In this document: in pieces, positions 11,153 to 23,691 of the stretch | Layout of the letters: each line of letters starts with the position of its first letter | Position numbering within the stretch: the stretch's first letter is position 1 | Origin: Marchantia polymorpha subsp. ruderalis | Taxonomy: Eukaryota; Streptophyta; Marchantiopsida; Marchantiales; Marchantiaceae | Length of the DNA: 64,000 nucleotides | Direction: 5' to 3' | Assembly (NCBI GenBank): GCA_037833965.1 | Contig: AP031354.1 | Location: 18,516,001-18,580,000 of the forward strand | Translations under genes and position numbers: made by a program | The notes under the pieces: generated by a model | Seen by the model: the letters and a program-made list of their open reading frames with translations, nothing else | Database searches by the model: none | What the model was told of the DNA's origin: nothing

Positions 11153-12593
11153 CGAGGCAATGGAATTTCTATGAGAAGAAGAGGAGTGTTATGACCTTTA
11201 GGACAGATTAGCTCACCGAAATATGGGTCCTCAAAAATTTATTTCTCTGCAGGATGTTAAGATGGCATTGGTTTAAGAGGGTAAAACAGTGGATTCAGAT
11301 CACTCTTCCGAAAAGCGGAAAAAATTCCTTTTCTTGGTAAATAACCTTACATTTGATTCTCGATCCAATTACGGCTCAAGGTAGAGAGATATCTAGATTG
11401 TTTCTGAACGTAACTACACAATCCAGTATACTATAGGTCAAATTAACAAAGCGATCAATATCATCTACAATGCACCTTCGATATCATTATATACCGAAAA
11501 TGGATATATTCAACCCATTCAGTATTGTCTTCTGACTTTCCATCCAATTGCATGTTTTTCGTTGATCTGAAAAATATGAGAACAGCGACGTCGACTATTC
11601 TCGACAGTAGCTGATCAAAGGGCACCAAGTCGTTGTCATATTTGTTGAGATGAACAATATCATTGTCTGACAGTTCCCTAGCTATAGGGAACTATAGCTA
11701 GGTTAGTTTATCCCCATCGGGGTAACAGTTATCATCAAGTTTCAGGTTATAGCTTCCCTACATTCTACTCACAGAGACTAAAATTATATAGCAACTATTA
11801 GTAGTATAGACAAATATATCAATTTTTATGCTACTCAATATCAAATGAACTCAATTGAGTGAAAGAGTTCAGATTGATCTCTTTAAGATATTAAGCTTCT
11901 CATGGGATTTGCCTCATCACATAAACGTTGTAAGAGATTATGACTTACTCATACATATTAGACTAGAGCAGCCATGAGAACTGTCATAGTATTATAGATT
12001 TTATGTTGAGAGCAATATTATGAGATATCGTCAACCTAATAACTCGGAGGGGTTTTCTCTTAAGTCACAATTTCGTTCTTCTTGCTTTCTAATCTTGGTG
12101 GAATTAGAGAAGAAGACATTTTCTTTCCCACGTAAATACTCTTTGATAAAATATAACAATAAATGCATCATCAACTTGTTCAATTTCAATTTTTTGTCTT
12201 AAACTATTGCTCTCGCTAAAATCTGACCATTTTTGCACATTCTTTAAAGAAACTTCCGTTGTAAGTTCTTTTTTTCCCTAACTCATTACACATTTCATAG
12301 GAATGAGAGCTCCAGTTTTTTAAATGAAATCTCCAACAATTATTCGATTCCAAAAAATTTGAAAATCTCAGTTTCATGATATAAGAATTCAATATGATAT
12401 CACAAAAAATATCAACATATTTATGAATAAACAAAAGAATTTAAGATTTTGATGTGATGGATAGAAAAGTAAATCTTTCGGATTTCATTTTTTAACTCAA
12501 CTTTAGTAACAAAAATAAATTTGGTTTTGAATCAAGAACTTCTTTCTACATAATTTTATTACCAAGCTTTTACTTTACATCAACTTTTACTTT
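11153..12593. other. Intergenic DNA
   Basis: AT-rich without a recognisable gene. A stretch at about 11420-11650 (GCGATCAA...CCTACAATG-like, then CACC-AGTCG-TGTCAT) resembles 16980-17140 downstream of F-box gene 3, so this flank also belongs to the duplicated unit. A small hairpin TTCCCTA-GCTA-TAGGGAA lies near 11675-11692. Confidence 0.5.
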
Positions 12594-12639
12594 GTAAGAC
12601 TCTTGTGATTATCTTATAATTAGTCACAAGGAGTCTTAC
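12594..12639. repeat. Inverted repeat at the 5' break of the F-box pseudogene
   Basis: GTAAGACTCTTGTGA and TCACAAGGAGTCTTAC pair over 15 bp with one extra G, around a 15-base AT-rich spacer. It ends exactly where F-box homology begins. It could be a remnant of a small inverted-repeat element or a product of the rearrangement that removed the gene's 5' half. Confidence 0.6.
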
Positions 12640-13647
12640 ATATGGGCCCAAGCAGGTTGTCGCTGCTTATGGAGGCCTACTGTGTTTCGGTGAACGATTT
12701 TCAACAGCATATGTCATTTATAACCCAGTTTCGGACAAAATCCTACTTTTAAAGGTACCTCGTGAAATCGATGGAGAACATACAATCAATAATGGAATGC
12801 TGAAGGCGTAAGGTGGTGGGTTTAGTCGTGGACCAATCTACAAAAAACTTCAACCTGGTTTTGGGAGGAGTTCTGATCGCAACAGATAGACGCAGAACTT
12901 TGATATACGACTGGACGACCGGTACATGGTCGTGAGGAATTCATCCGTATCCTGAATGGATGAAAGACGTCTGGGGTATTGGTAGAAGTGTAGTATGTAG
13001 TAGATTTCTGTATTGGCTCGTATGGGATCCCTCTGGTCGCAAGATGAAAGCTCTCTTGGAGTGAAGGTGGAACGCCCTGGTACAGGAATTCATGGGGCCC
13101 CGCCAATTGACCTTCAAGTGGCTGCGTATGAGAAACATGTTTGGCTAGTTGCCAGTAATTGGTCTCCTTTCGAAGGGGAGTTTGATCGTAGGAGCGAATT
13201 TCCTCCGAGATTCCATGGTCCGGAGAATGGATGGAGCTTTGACCAGGAGAGCTAGAGATATATTTGATCGAGGTTTCATCACGAGACGGATGTTTGGATA
13301 GAATATTGACGAAGCAATGGATGAAGCTGTTATCAGGAGATTTATAGATCAATGGGTTCTAGATTATCCCACAGCTTTCAAATTCTATGCCACACGAGGC
13401 CATGATGCATTTTTCGTGTTCGAGAAGAACGTAAAGAACTTGATGTGGTGAAACATTGGGCTGAATTCGACTTGAAATTCTTTCTACCCCAACCTCTTCA
13501 CTCACGCAATCGGTCTCAATGCTTTGTTACCCTCCGAGCCCTGACGACCATTGGTATGCAATAACTTCAGCTACCAGAGGAAGTGCAGGGCAGGTGTGGA
13601 TAAGACAGCAGGAGTATGTAGCACAGGAGCAGAGACGTATGAAGTAG
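12640..13647 (+). pseudogene. Headless F-box gene copy
   Basis: The homology to F-box genes 2 and 3 starts abruptly at the GGGCCCAAGCAGGT...GTCGCTGCT block, so the F-box domain and the first about 85 codons are missing. Further damage: a frameshift near 12808, a TGA at 12933-12935 replacing the Trp codon of the SWG/SWI block, and several small indels around 13060-13440. Conserved blocks remain readable in pieces (CTGTATTGGCTCGTATGGGA at about 13010, GTGGATAAGACAGCAGGAGT at about 13597). No intact product is possible; it is closest to gene 2. Confidence 0.85.
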
Positions 13648-15470
13648 GAGGTGCGGGGAAGGCTTTCCTTTCAAACGAATTCTAATAAGCTGATTCAATA
13701 GCGTGAAGATGGGAAATAGATTTTCAGCTTCAGACGTGTGGGGGGTTTTATTACTATTCAGTCATATTATAGAAAAATAACTATTTATTTAACCTTTTTT
13801 TGGAGATTATTATCATCATTTCTATTTTTGTTCATGTCTGTTTCTTTGGTTATTAACATGCAAGATTAATTTTTGAATATGTGAGTTACGTTATTCGCTA
13901 CAAGTAATGTTTGTAAATTATATTTTCTTGGAATAACAATGTATATATGATTAAAGTCAGATGATTAATATCAGAGTAGTCCAAGATCTAGTATAAAATA
14001 ATATTGTAGATTACTTCCCTTGGTTACGTTTGATATCACAAATATGTATTTTGTGATAAGATTTGCATGTGCATGCCTCTTGTGTCAACTTATTTAGCAA
14101 AACTCTATTGTGAAAGATGATTGTTGCAATAAGAATCTACGTTACTATTGGCACTAAAATATTTGTTATGGCCGATAAGCAAATTAATGTACATAATTCT
14201 CAAGGATAGAATATAAATTCAATCAAAAACAATTTCAAGTTAAAAAATAGCTCATGGAGAAATCAAGATGTTTTTTTAGCCCAAAGTAGGAGTTTGAAGG
14301 TTTTAGGAGATGGAGTTGATATTAAGACTTATGAAAAATTACTTTCTGAATTTGAGGGTTTCAGATTGCGACTTTGATCGAAAATAGCCTTTCTAGAAAC
14401 CTATAAGTTCTGTACTAAATAGTGAATGTGACTCCAGTCAGATCTGGTATGATTATGAGCAAAATGACATTGTGTACATTTCGGGTGTAAATTACATTTA
14501 AACTCAGAGAATTGAAGCAAAGAATATGACTTTGAATTCAATGTTAAATGGAAGTGTATACAGACAACATTAGAGACATTTTCACATATACAATTCATCA
14601 GTCTCATTCTTTTGTAACAATGAATCGCCTTTGGCCTTGAAAGATGTGAGTTGGGAGCCTTAGTAATCAAAGACTTTTTGTAGTCATTTGTGCAATCAGA
14701 AGACTACAATCCAGACTAGAGGAGAAAAGAGGCTAATCAGAACACACATCTCCACAAGTATCTCAACAAGGTACGTGGTGGTAATTAGCGCGAAGATTAC
14801 CTTCCTACCATGAAAGCGCTCTCTAGTTTTCCTATGAACATAAGTTAGACTTTATCTATGCCTCAGTGGAATTAAGGGAGTAATTAGTCACATTTCCAAG
14901 TTCGAACAAGTCAACGCTGGATATAAGCGATTTATACGATTTCATATAGAGGTGAGCTTTTATTCCATTTGTAATTCTATTCAAATTATTATTGAGAATC
15001 AGAAGACAGTTCAGCAGTGTAGGCATTTGAAAAGAGGATGAGAGAGAGTCTTCGGCGTTCCAAACGAGTAGGTTCTTACTTCAAATTGTGAAAATGACAG
15101 TTAAACGTAAACCGAAATCTAAATGAAATCCTGAGTTAACCGATGCGTAATTCAATCGCAGTCACGCCTACTAGTCCGTGTTTCGTTCCACGACATCAGA
15201 TCTGCGAATAGGCCAGGAACTTCTCTCTTGTAGTCTGACCATCGACTCCGTGACGACGTGAGTGATACGACTCTTCTCTCGTCCACACATCGCACATATG
15301 AAGTTCTCGTTGCATCAGATCTTTCTCATCTGAGCCCATCTGTGGCAACGAGCGTGAGATTTGTTTTCCAAGATTTACTCGCAATTGACTGATTACTGTC
15401 CCTTCTGAGATGTTCCAGATTTAATTCAGAGATCATATTCATATGTATCATTCAGGGCTTGTTCTCTGCA
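13648..15470. other. Intergenic DNA with the duplicated 5' flank of F-box gene 3
   Basis: AT-rich; nothing recognised in 13648-14900. From about 14910 the sequence matches the block upstream of F-box gene 1 and contains the shared GATTTCATATA...GTGAGCTTTTATT motif and the GAAAATGACAG stretch. Confidence 0.55.
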
Positions 15471-16664
15471 ATGGAACTCGATAGAGAAGTGGATCGACCT
15501 CAAGATCTATTGGAACCCCTACCTGTTGAATTACTGATAAAGGTTCTCAGAGATCAGGATCTGCCAGTTTTTACTCTTGCGGAATGTCGTTCAGTTTGTA
15601 AGAAATGGAAGGAAATCATAGATAGTCCGGAGTTACGGAACAAAATCTGGAATAAATCTGTTATTTTGTATGATGCATGCATTGACAATACGGCCTACTT
15701 CTGCTTTCATGACCGATGGATCACAAGAAATATTACATTTGGGCCCAAGCAGGTGGTCGCTGCTGATGGAGGCCTACTGTGTTTCAATGAACTGTTCTCA
15801 ACCGAATATGTAATGTATAACCCAGTTGAGGACAAATTCCTGACTTTGAACGTACCTCATGATATCGATGGAGTATCTGCAGTCTTGGATGATAAGCTTG
15901 AGTGCATCATGGTGGGTTTAGTCGTGGACCAATCTACAAAACACTTCAAGCTGATTTTGGGAGGAGTTGTAGTCACAGATAGACGCAGATCTTTGATTTA
16001 CGATTCGACTACCAGAACATGGTCGTGGATTAGTCATCCGTTTCCTACATTGCTAAACTGGATGGAAGTAGAGTGGCACAGTGGGAGATGTGTAGTATGT
16101 AATGGGTGTTTGTATTGGCTCGTATGGGATCCCACGGTCATGATTAAGGCTCTCTTGATATTTGATCTGAGAGAAGAAACCTGGAATGTGTTGGCAGAGG
16201 AAGTAATGGAGGACAAGCCAGGTGCCCTTCAGATTCTTGCGTATGAAGGATATGTGTGTTTACTCGCTATGGATAGGACTGATGTGGAATTTGATCGTAG
16301 GAGCTATGATGGAAACTTCCTCCGCCATCCAATGGTCCGGAGAATGGATGGATCTCTGATAAGGAGAACAAGAGATCTATGGGTTATGGGGGATGCCAGA
16401 GCTTTCAAAATTTATGCTTCGAGCGGCAGCGATGTGTTCTTCGTCTACGAGGAAGTAACTGTAGACGTTGAGGTGGCGAAATACTGGGCTGAAAGAGACA
16501 TGATGTTTTTTTTACCCGAACCTCCTTTTCGCGGAGCCCCTGAATTTCGTTTATTTGGATTTCTGCCACATGTTATCCATGACCCTTGGTGTGTTATAAT
16601 TCCGGCGCCCGGAGTAAATGCAGAGCAGGAGTGGATAACACAGCAGCAGAGACATCTGTTGTAG
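15471..16664 (+). CDS. F-box protein 3
   Basis: Single-exon gene of 397 residues. The ATG at 15471 (MELDRE) is chosen; the frame is open four codons upstream but without an ATG. The F-box is at about residues 12-57 with LPVELLIKVL and RSVCKKWKEIIDSPEL. The C-terminal region is colinear with F-box protein 1: DRRRSLIYDSTTRTWSW, CNGCLYWLVWDP, FKIYASSGSDVFFVY, VAKYWAERD and the end WITQQQRHLL. The acidic run of protein 1 is reduced to EEVTVDVEVA. It is the nearest paralogue of gene 1, sharing both flanks. Expected role: SCF ubiquitin-ligase substrate receptor, target unknown. Confidence 0.85.
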   Translation: MELDREVDRPQDLLEPLPVELLIKVLRDQDLPVFTLAECRSVCKKWKEIIDSPELRNKIWNKSVILYDACIDNTAYFCFHDRWITRNITFGPKQVVAADGGLLCFNELFSTEYVMYNPVEDKFLTLNVPHDIDGVSAVLDDKLECIMVGLVVDQSTKHFKLILGGVVVTDRRRSLIYDSTTRTWSWISHPFPTLLNWMEVEWHSGRCVVCNGCLYWLVWDPTVMIKALLIFDLREETWNVLAEEVMEDKPGALQILAYEGYVCLLAMDRTDVEFDRRSYDGNFLRHPMVRRMDGSLIRRTRDLWVMGDARAFKIYASSGSDVFFVYEEVTVDVEVAKYWAERDMMFFLPEPPFRGAPEFRLFGFLPHVIHDPWCVIIPAPGVNAEQEWITQQQRHLL

Positions 16665-19475
16665 GAGGTGGGGGATTCTCCCGGGGAAGATGACGTAGTG
16701 TAAGTCCGAAGAGAAGTTATAGGAGTTTCAGGGCAGATTATTTCATGAATTATAGGTCGTTTTAACTGCATGGATTTTAACAACTAGATGTGTGCAAGCG
16801 TGATATTGTCGAAGTAGTTTAGTAGGGTGGAAAAAAAAATCAGATCCCCCTTCCGAACAGCCAAACACGTTTTTTCTATACTTTGGTGCCTAACCATGCA
16901 TAAAAATATCCTTCTTAAATACATGAAGTCATGCTTAATCTAGGATGTTAAATGATCTGAATGAAATTGCAGCACTGGATTGTTAAAAATTATCCACTAG
17001 ACTGTAGGTTGAACTGACAGGGCGATCAACGTCTCCTACAATGATAGCAGTTGAAAATAGAGATCTCCACTTTTCTCTTCAATGACCGCGACGGTTGCTG
17101 ATCCAAACTCACCGAGTCGGTGTCATGTTCATTGAGAACAACTATGGCACTGGATGATGAATTCTTAAAAGCCAAGTTTGTTCATACCGTCGAGGATGCT
17201 GGATGCTTAGATCTTCACTTGCTCAGGTCATGAGTTTATACGTTGTCCAGGATTTTAGGCACTTCAATTTCCGGCGAGTATACGAGTATGAACGTCGTGA
17301 AGAAGAAGGGGATAAAAGCATGATTAAATACTTCCTGCTTGTCTCAATGTTATCGATACATTTTTGTAATCACTAAAAAATTGCAATAAATTAGTGAAAT
17401 TATTGGTTGGTCTCTGGTGAAGGTTAAACTTTTAGTGCGAAGGTTTAAGTACGGCAATCATGCCATACTTGAACCCGTTCCTCGTAAATTACAAAGACCA
17501 AGATAGTCCAAATAGAATACTTCCATACTTGTATTATGTGTAAAAGATGCATAATGTTGAACACTTGGATAAAAATTTTTACAATATTGATAATTAAAAA
17601 TATTTTATCAGTTCCCTTTTGTTGGTCATTTTTTCCAAATCAGGGATAAATTATAAATCTGATTTTTTGTTAAGAAATGTGATCACTAGTCTCTGCTCTA
17701 TAGAAATCCCCTATCGAAGCTAAAACTATGATATAAGGCCTTCCATGACGTTCCTTATGTAAAAGATGTGCAAAGTATATACTTTGGATTTTGTACGAGG
17801 GTCCAAGCCTTCTAGGGTCATTATCTGTGTATCAGTAAATACGTGGAATGTGGTAAGTACATTCTTAAACCTTTTGCCAAGTTTAGTTGTCATTGTCTTT
17901 GAAGAGTTCGAAAGCTTCTAGATTGGGCACATTAAGCACAAGTCGTTGGTTGTAAAGGATGTAACTTGGCTGTAAAATATTCTTCATTCTACCAATTTCT
18001 TTGTGAAATCTCGCAAGTTTTTCTATCCATCCGTACTGCTAGTAGTTTCTTATTAATTTCTCCCTGGTGTTCTAAATATAGAAGATGGAGCTTTTCAGGA
18101 AGCTTTAGTGTTAATGTTAAAAGTCAGAAGTTTCAGCTGCGGTTAGGAATTGATGAAGTTTGTTACTTCTTTTGATTATATTTGTGAGTACAAAAATACG
18201 TTTACATGTCATTTTAACACTATGAAAATGAAAATTTTAGATTTAAAATTTTGGAAAATTATGCTTGAAATTTTTTGATAATTTTTGTAAAATTATGAGT
18301 TCAAACAATGGTTAGGAGAGATAGGGGAAATTGATTAGTGTTTAACCTAGCAAACCTACATCAGTGTTTGCAATCAGATCATTACTCGAGGAATATGCTA
18401 GGTCCCAGCCAGCGAAGAAGTATTTTATGACAGAGGCAAGAAAAATACTTAGGAAAGGATTAGCTAGGTATTCTCCAGAATGCTGAGAGGGATTACAGAG
18501 GAGGGAGGCACGGGAAAATGGACGATGGAGGGAGGAAGGAAGGTTGGTATGCAATTCTATTCTACAGCGGAAGAAATTTGGACTGCTTACAGGATGGCTG
18601 AATTTGCATCCAGACAAATTCAGCAAAGTCTTGCCTAGCCGCAACAATGTCCAGAGGCCACCGCCCGATTTCAGAGTATCAACCAAGCGAATGAAGTTCT
18701 CGGATTTAAGGAGGGATTAAAGGATTAGAAGGGTAGTTCCTAATTTTGTTACGGTTGGATCTGAAGATGATGGTTCTCGAGGACGTGAAGATGAGGAATT
18801 CCGTTGGAACGGATCTGGAATCGGCGGCATTCTCCGACAATTCTTCAGATTGAGCGTGTCTCTCGGTTCAGTTCTTTATTTACTACCATAGGATTGGCTC
18901 TTCAAACTCGCCGATAGTTTGGACTTCTTTCACATCAAAGCTTCGGACTTAACGAAGTAAAGTGTGACAGATATTCTGTGCAATATTGCATGGCATTTGT
19001 GCCGGTGAATGAGCAATGCTTAATGTGATATGTTTCAGAAATTTTAGAATGTCAGACTCTAGGACTGTTAAATGCACAGGAAGTTACAGCAGGTAATCCG
19101 AGCGCGTTCAGACAGATTCACCTGGAGTGAAGGTGACCCGACGTGCATCTGAACGAAGGTTCTAAGCTATGATCTGACATAGACCTGCATCTGGATTGGA
19201 TCTTGAAGTTGTTTAAAGAATTGCGGCCAGATAGAAATCGATAAAATTTGGGGTGCCACGCGATGAAAGAAACCAAGGGGTAGGATAACGCTAGGCCCAA
19301 ATACCATGTCCACCAGCTACAACCGCATTTCCTTTTGACAAGAAATTTTCAGGATATGTACAATTTCCTTGAAAAACATATTTTGGTAAAACAATGCGTC
19401 AGGTAGACCTGAGAATGCTATGACCTGTTGATATTTCATTCTCAGTGATTCACGGCCTACTCTGGCCACTCTGAG
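16665..19475. other. Intergenic DNA
   Basis: The first 120 bp are the duplicated 3' flank, and 16980-17220 match parts of the flanks of genes 1 and 2. Beyond 17300 the DNA is AT-rich and unrecognised. The stretch 18400-19300 is less AT-rich and contains short open stretches on both strands, but none starts convincingly or resembles a family I know. Confidence 0.45.
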
Positions 19476-19924
19476 CTAGAGAGACTCCATCCGCACTGTT
19501 TGAAGGATACCTTCCAACCTGGCGTATCCTTCCATACTATCCATCCCCGGCACCATGGCCGATTCACAACTGACTGAGGGTACTCTAACTGGCAGGGATG
19601 CCGCACTTGATGGCTGAAACTTGATACAATTCCGTGTGATTTCTCTTTTAAAGCCAGAACAAAGCAGTAGGTTGGTGGGTGAGAAAGGTACTTGAAGCAA
19701 TTTTTCTGCTTCATCTCATTATATTTCAAACCTTGCTTCTTGACATGTTTAGCAACATCCCGTGGAGCTCTGCAGCGGCCTGAAGATGAAAATATGAATG
19801 TTGTATGCTTAAGTTACAAGACCAGCCTAAAACCTACCCAACGATAGCACGTATTCGATACTGGAAAAACTGACTGAAGAACATGAAATGCTCGAAGCCT
19901 GCTTGCCAGATTAGTCATTTTCAT
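19476..19924 (-). CDS. Possible three-exon gene for a small (90-residue) protein
   Basis: Weak but self-consistent model on the - strand: exon 1 at 19838-19924 (29 codons, ATG at 19922-19924), exon 2 at 19732-19779 (16 codons), exon 3 at 19476-19613 (45 codons and TAG). Introns of 58 and 118 bp begin with GT and end with CAG, and both are phase 0; intron 1 ends in TTTTCATCTTCAG. The N-terminus (MKMTNLASRLRAFHVLQSVF) is free of acidic residues and carries spaced Arg, as in mitochondrial targeting peptides. I do not recognise the protein, no neighbour supports it, and a 58-bp intron is short for a plant. It could be chance or a gene fragment. Confidence 0.25.
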
Positions 19925-22609
19925 GCTAGATTTAAGACTATTTGGAAATGCTTAGAGAACTGTAAATGGTACGGGGAAACGCATCGCCGTTCTCGCGTGT
20001 GCAGAACAGAATCATGTTGTGATTTCATCTACTGAGCTTTCACGTTGCTCGACTCCGCTTCGTAAACAGTCTGAGCGGTTGTGCACGCCAACGATAAGTG
20101 ATTAAGTAACTCTACACTGCAGGGCCCTCTGCCGGACAGATCTCATTACTCGGTCGGTAGATTCAATGAAACAATGTCATGATACTTTTCATTTGCAGTT
20201 TCAGATACTGGTAGTACATCTTACAAACTTCTAACAGCCGCTGCTGCTGATATTAGGTGCAAGTCTGTTTTTACTCTATCGGATCTGTCGGAGGATATTA
20301 CTTGATGGACCCCTTTATGGACTTTGCTCTATAGAGTGGAGAATGTCCACCACTTTCGGGCCAAAGTATTCTGGCAACTCGTTTGCAGCAGTGTGTAACA
20401 AAATGACTAACATCATGAGTTTGAATTACTCCGGATATGGTATTGCCCTTACTTCATGTTCTACTTGAACTACCCCAAGATAGTATTAGAACATCGTTGA
20501 CGGTGGGGTTGCATGGCCGTCGATGGGTCCTGTCATGTAAAATGAAATCTGTTGGTTCCCATAAGTGTTTTGAGTTTCCCTGGTACCATCAAGTAATTTC
20601 CTAGACCTAATGCATTCTATATTATGGTATTAGGTTGTATACAGGAAGTTCACAGTACGCCATTCCTGTTCTACCTCACAAAATTCCGAAATTGGAATCG
20701 GTGTCAACCTCTCATGGATATTACATCATTTCTTTCTAAAATTGTAATGCGTCGTTCAAAGCTTCACGCGAGAATCCCTAGTCCAGATTGTTTGGACCAG
20801 TGTAGGCTTCTGTTTGCGGATAATTTGCAGGTCTTGACTATTAATGAATAACATCCCGAAGTCTTCGCCAACTTGCGCCTAAAGTATCTCATATCAAACT
20901 TCTTTGTTCTTGTTATTCAGGTAACCTCCGCCTCCTAAACCAAGGGTTTAAGCGGCGCTAACATGGTTAGGCTGTCGGCTAACGCAAGTGCTTTAACTTT
21001 GCATGCACTCCACATAAATTCTGCCGTCAGCAATGAAAAATTGACAATTGTCCAACAGATCACAATCATCGAATAAATATGATTTTTCAAAAGAGATTGA
21101 TGAGAAAAGACTTGAAAACTTAAATTTATTTTTTATTTAATGCATAATTAACGTATTGTTATTTTGTCGAACTCCATAATGTTATTGAGTTTAAAACTAA
21201 TTTTCCTAAAATTGTGAATTTCTGATTTAAAGTTTACTCTCATTCACATTTATCACTCCTATATTTTTAAAACTCATTATGTTTATAGAAGGTTAAAATC
21301 AATCTACATGCATATATTTTTGACATAGTATCTCCATTTATCAGACAAAATATTAATTTATTGACATCCTAATATGATTTTCAAAATCTTTTTTTTTTAT
21401 GGAACAAGATTTTATGTAAAGAAATTCTCAAAACTTGTTTGAGAGTTTATTATTCAACTCTCTATTTTTAATATTTGATGAATTGGCAAACCAATTTATT
21501 ATGATAAGTAAATTTATCTTGAAATATACAACTAAGTTTTATAAGGCGATAACATATTATTGACATACAAAAATTTCTAAAAATCTTCTTTGTTCTTAGG
21601 TTAAGTAGATCATAAGTCATAAAAACATTTGACAATTCCAAAACTTTTAGGCCACAAGAGAATTTTGCTCTCAATATAATCCACATTGAAACTTCATTTT
21701 TATTTGGTATCCACAATTTGTTCCTTATGTAGGATACTTACGTCTTGAATATCTGACTTGAAATCTTTCATTCAATTCCACTCAATATCTAGGGTCGTAT
21801 TCAACACAGTATGGCATTTTTCAACAATTCATTCATGATACTCCTTAAGCATTGGACCAATCTCTCCCATAAACCTTAAGTGCTCTTGTTTTGCCTACTC
21901 CGTACACCAAAAATATTCACAATTTCCATCATTATTAACAAAATCATTTCACTTGAACAAGACAACAAACCCTAGTTGCGCCACAGCTCTATTCCATTCA
22001 CACATAAAATCTTGAAATACGTTGAGGTGGACATATGTTTGACCTTAGTCTCCTGATTGCAAGCTTATCCAATCACGCTGCCAATGCTTGCACGTTTTGT
22101 TATATTTTGAAATATTATGTATTTTTACTTTTATTTTTTAACAAATGCAACTATGACATTTTATCTCAAGTACTTTCAATTATATCAATTTTCCATAAAA
22201 AAGTTTAAAAAACTTAGAAATATGATATTGGTTGTGATGAGGGTGGATTCAAAGTAGGATTAACTTGTGTGTGATGTTGACTACTTAAAGTGTGATCAGA
22301 ATTCGTAAGCCGCCTTGAATGTTATATCGTGAATATTCCCATCATAACTTCTGTTTAGGTTTTTTCTGCTTCTATGTTTTATGCGTGGTTTCCTTCAATT
22401 TGACCTGTTTATTTTTGAGCATTTGATTTCTGACTATTCCGATTATGAGGTATTTTAAGGAGTTTCAGCTTTTTAAGAAAAAAGATACGTATAAAAAAAA
22501 TTGTCTTGAAGTATTAACATTAATAACACTTTATTTGATGATAATTACCTTGTCATGTGGCCAGATCCATTAGAAAGGTGCTATTGGAGAAAAAAAAAAC
22601 ACTTGAAAT
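19925..22609. other. Intergenic DNA
   Basis: No gene, RNA gene or transposon recognised. From about 21050 onward it is strongly AT-rich with homopolymer runs. It ends at the ATGCT target-site copy (22610-22614) of the adjacent solo LTR. Confidence 0.45.
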
Positions 22610-23605
22610 ATGCTTGTAAAAACCCACCAAAGGCTAAAACTGCAGTATAGCAGCAAAAAGGTCGAACCCACAAGGACAGAGGCAAGACACAGAGTACAAA
22701 GTGTTACGTTTAACAGACTATTGAAGAGTTTGAATTCTGAGGCGACTGTCACTCCCAGAAATACTGCAAGTGCTCAACTCGGAGGTCACTTGGAGGACGC
22801 ACAGTGCAGCGTAGTTCACTCAACACACACCTGAATCTATAGAAACACAACTCAGAGGTCGGTTAGGACCTCTACTTAAGATTTCAGGGGGAAAGTTTCT
22901 CACGAGTACATTCAGAGGCTCTGCAGGTAGTGACTCCCAACTCCGGTTTTTACAACCCTTCCACTAGTTTTTGCTAGCGCAGGGCATCCGATTTGGACTT
23001 CCTACTTCGGATGCGGTATCTTCGTCAAACCGAAGTCACTCACACGCGGCGGTGAACAACACACTCAACTCACAAAACGCGCAGAGAATACAGGTCCGAA
23101 CTGAGAAACTCAACTGAGAAAAGATCGAGTGGCACACCATAATAGTCTATTGACGAGTTTGAATTCTCAGGCACTAGTCATTCACAGAAATACTACAGAG
23201 GTTTGCCCCGAGGGCGCCTTCTGCAGCGTAACCTGAATTACAACCAAGGCTTACTCGAAGTAACAAAACTTCACTTTGGCATTCAGGGGAAACATCTTGA
23301 AGGAGTACAAACAGGAACAATCACCCGAAGGTGTAAGGACGAACTGCTCAAGTATCTAACCAGTTACTGGCTCTGAGCATTCAGCAATCATCTGCAGGTG
23401 TAGATCCAAACTCCTCAAGTATCTAACCAATACACTGGCTCTGAACATTCGGCCGAAGGCCTTTAGCTACAAAATGCGGTATCTTGGTCATGCTGTAGCT
23501 CCTCTTGCGCGGTGATAGAACTAAGGACACAAACACGCAGAGAAAATGAGTTCCTGATCTGCACTTCCGAAATTGGAAGAATCCCAAGGCAAGACGCCTT
23601 GAACT

Positions 23606-23613
23606 ACTTTATA
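23606..23613 (-). promoter_or_regulatory. TATA box of the solo LTR
   Basis: TATAAAGT on the - strand, at the family position between the LTR gene and the R-U5 leader. Confidence 0.5.
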
Positions 23614-23691
23614 CCCTCTCTAAGTCCTAACTAGCACTCTGCATCTGCACTACACTACGCTACGCTACGCTGCAGCACACTGCAGCTCATC

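Noticed and set aside
14401..14670. 89-codon frame on the - strand between the F-box copies
   Set aside because: It lies in AT-rich intergenic DNA, does not resemble a known protein and is not repeated in the other copies of the unit.
18342..18686. 114-codon open frame on the - strand
   Set aside because: It has no ATG, shows no recognisable domain and lacks splice support.
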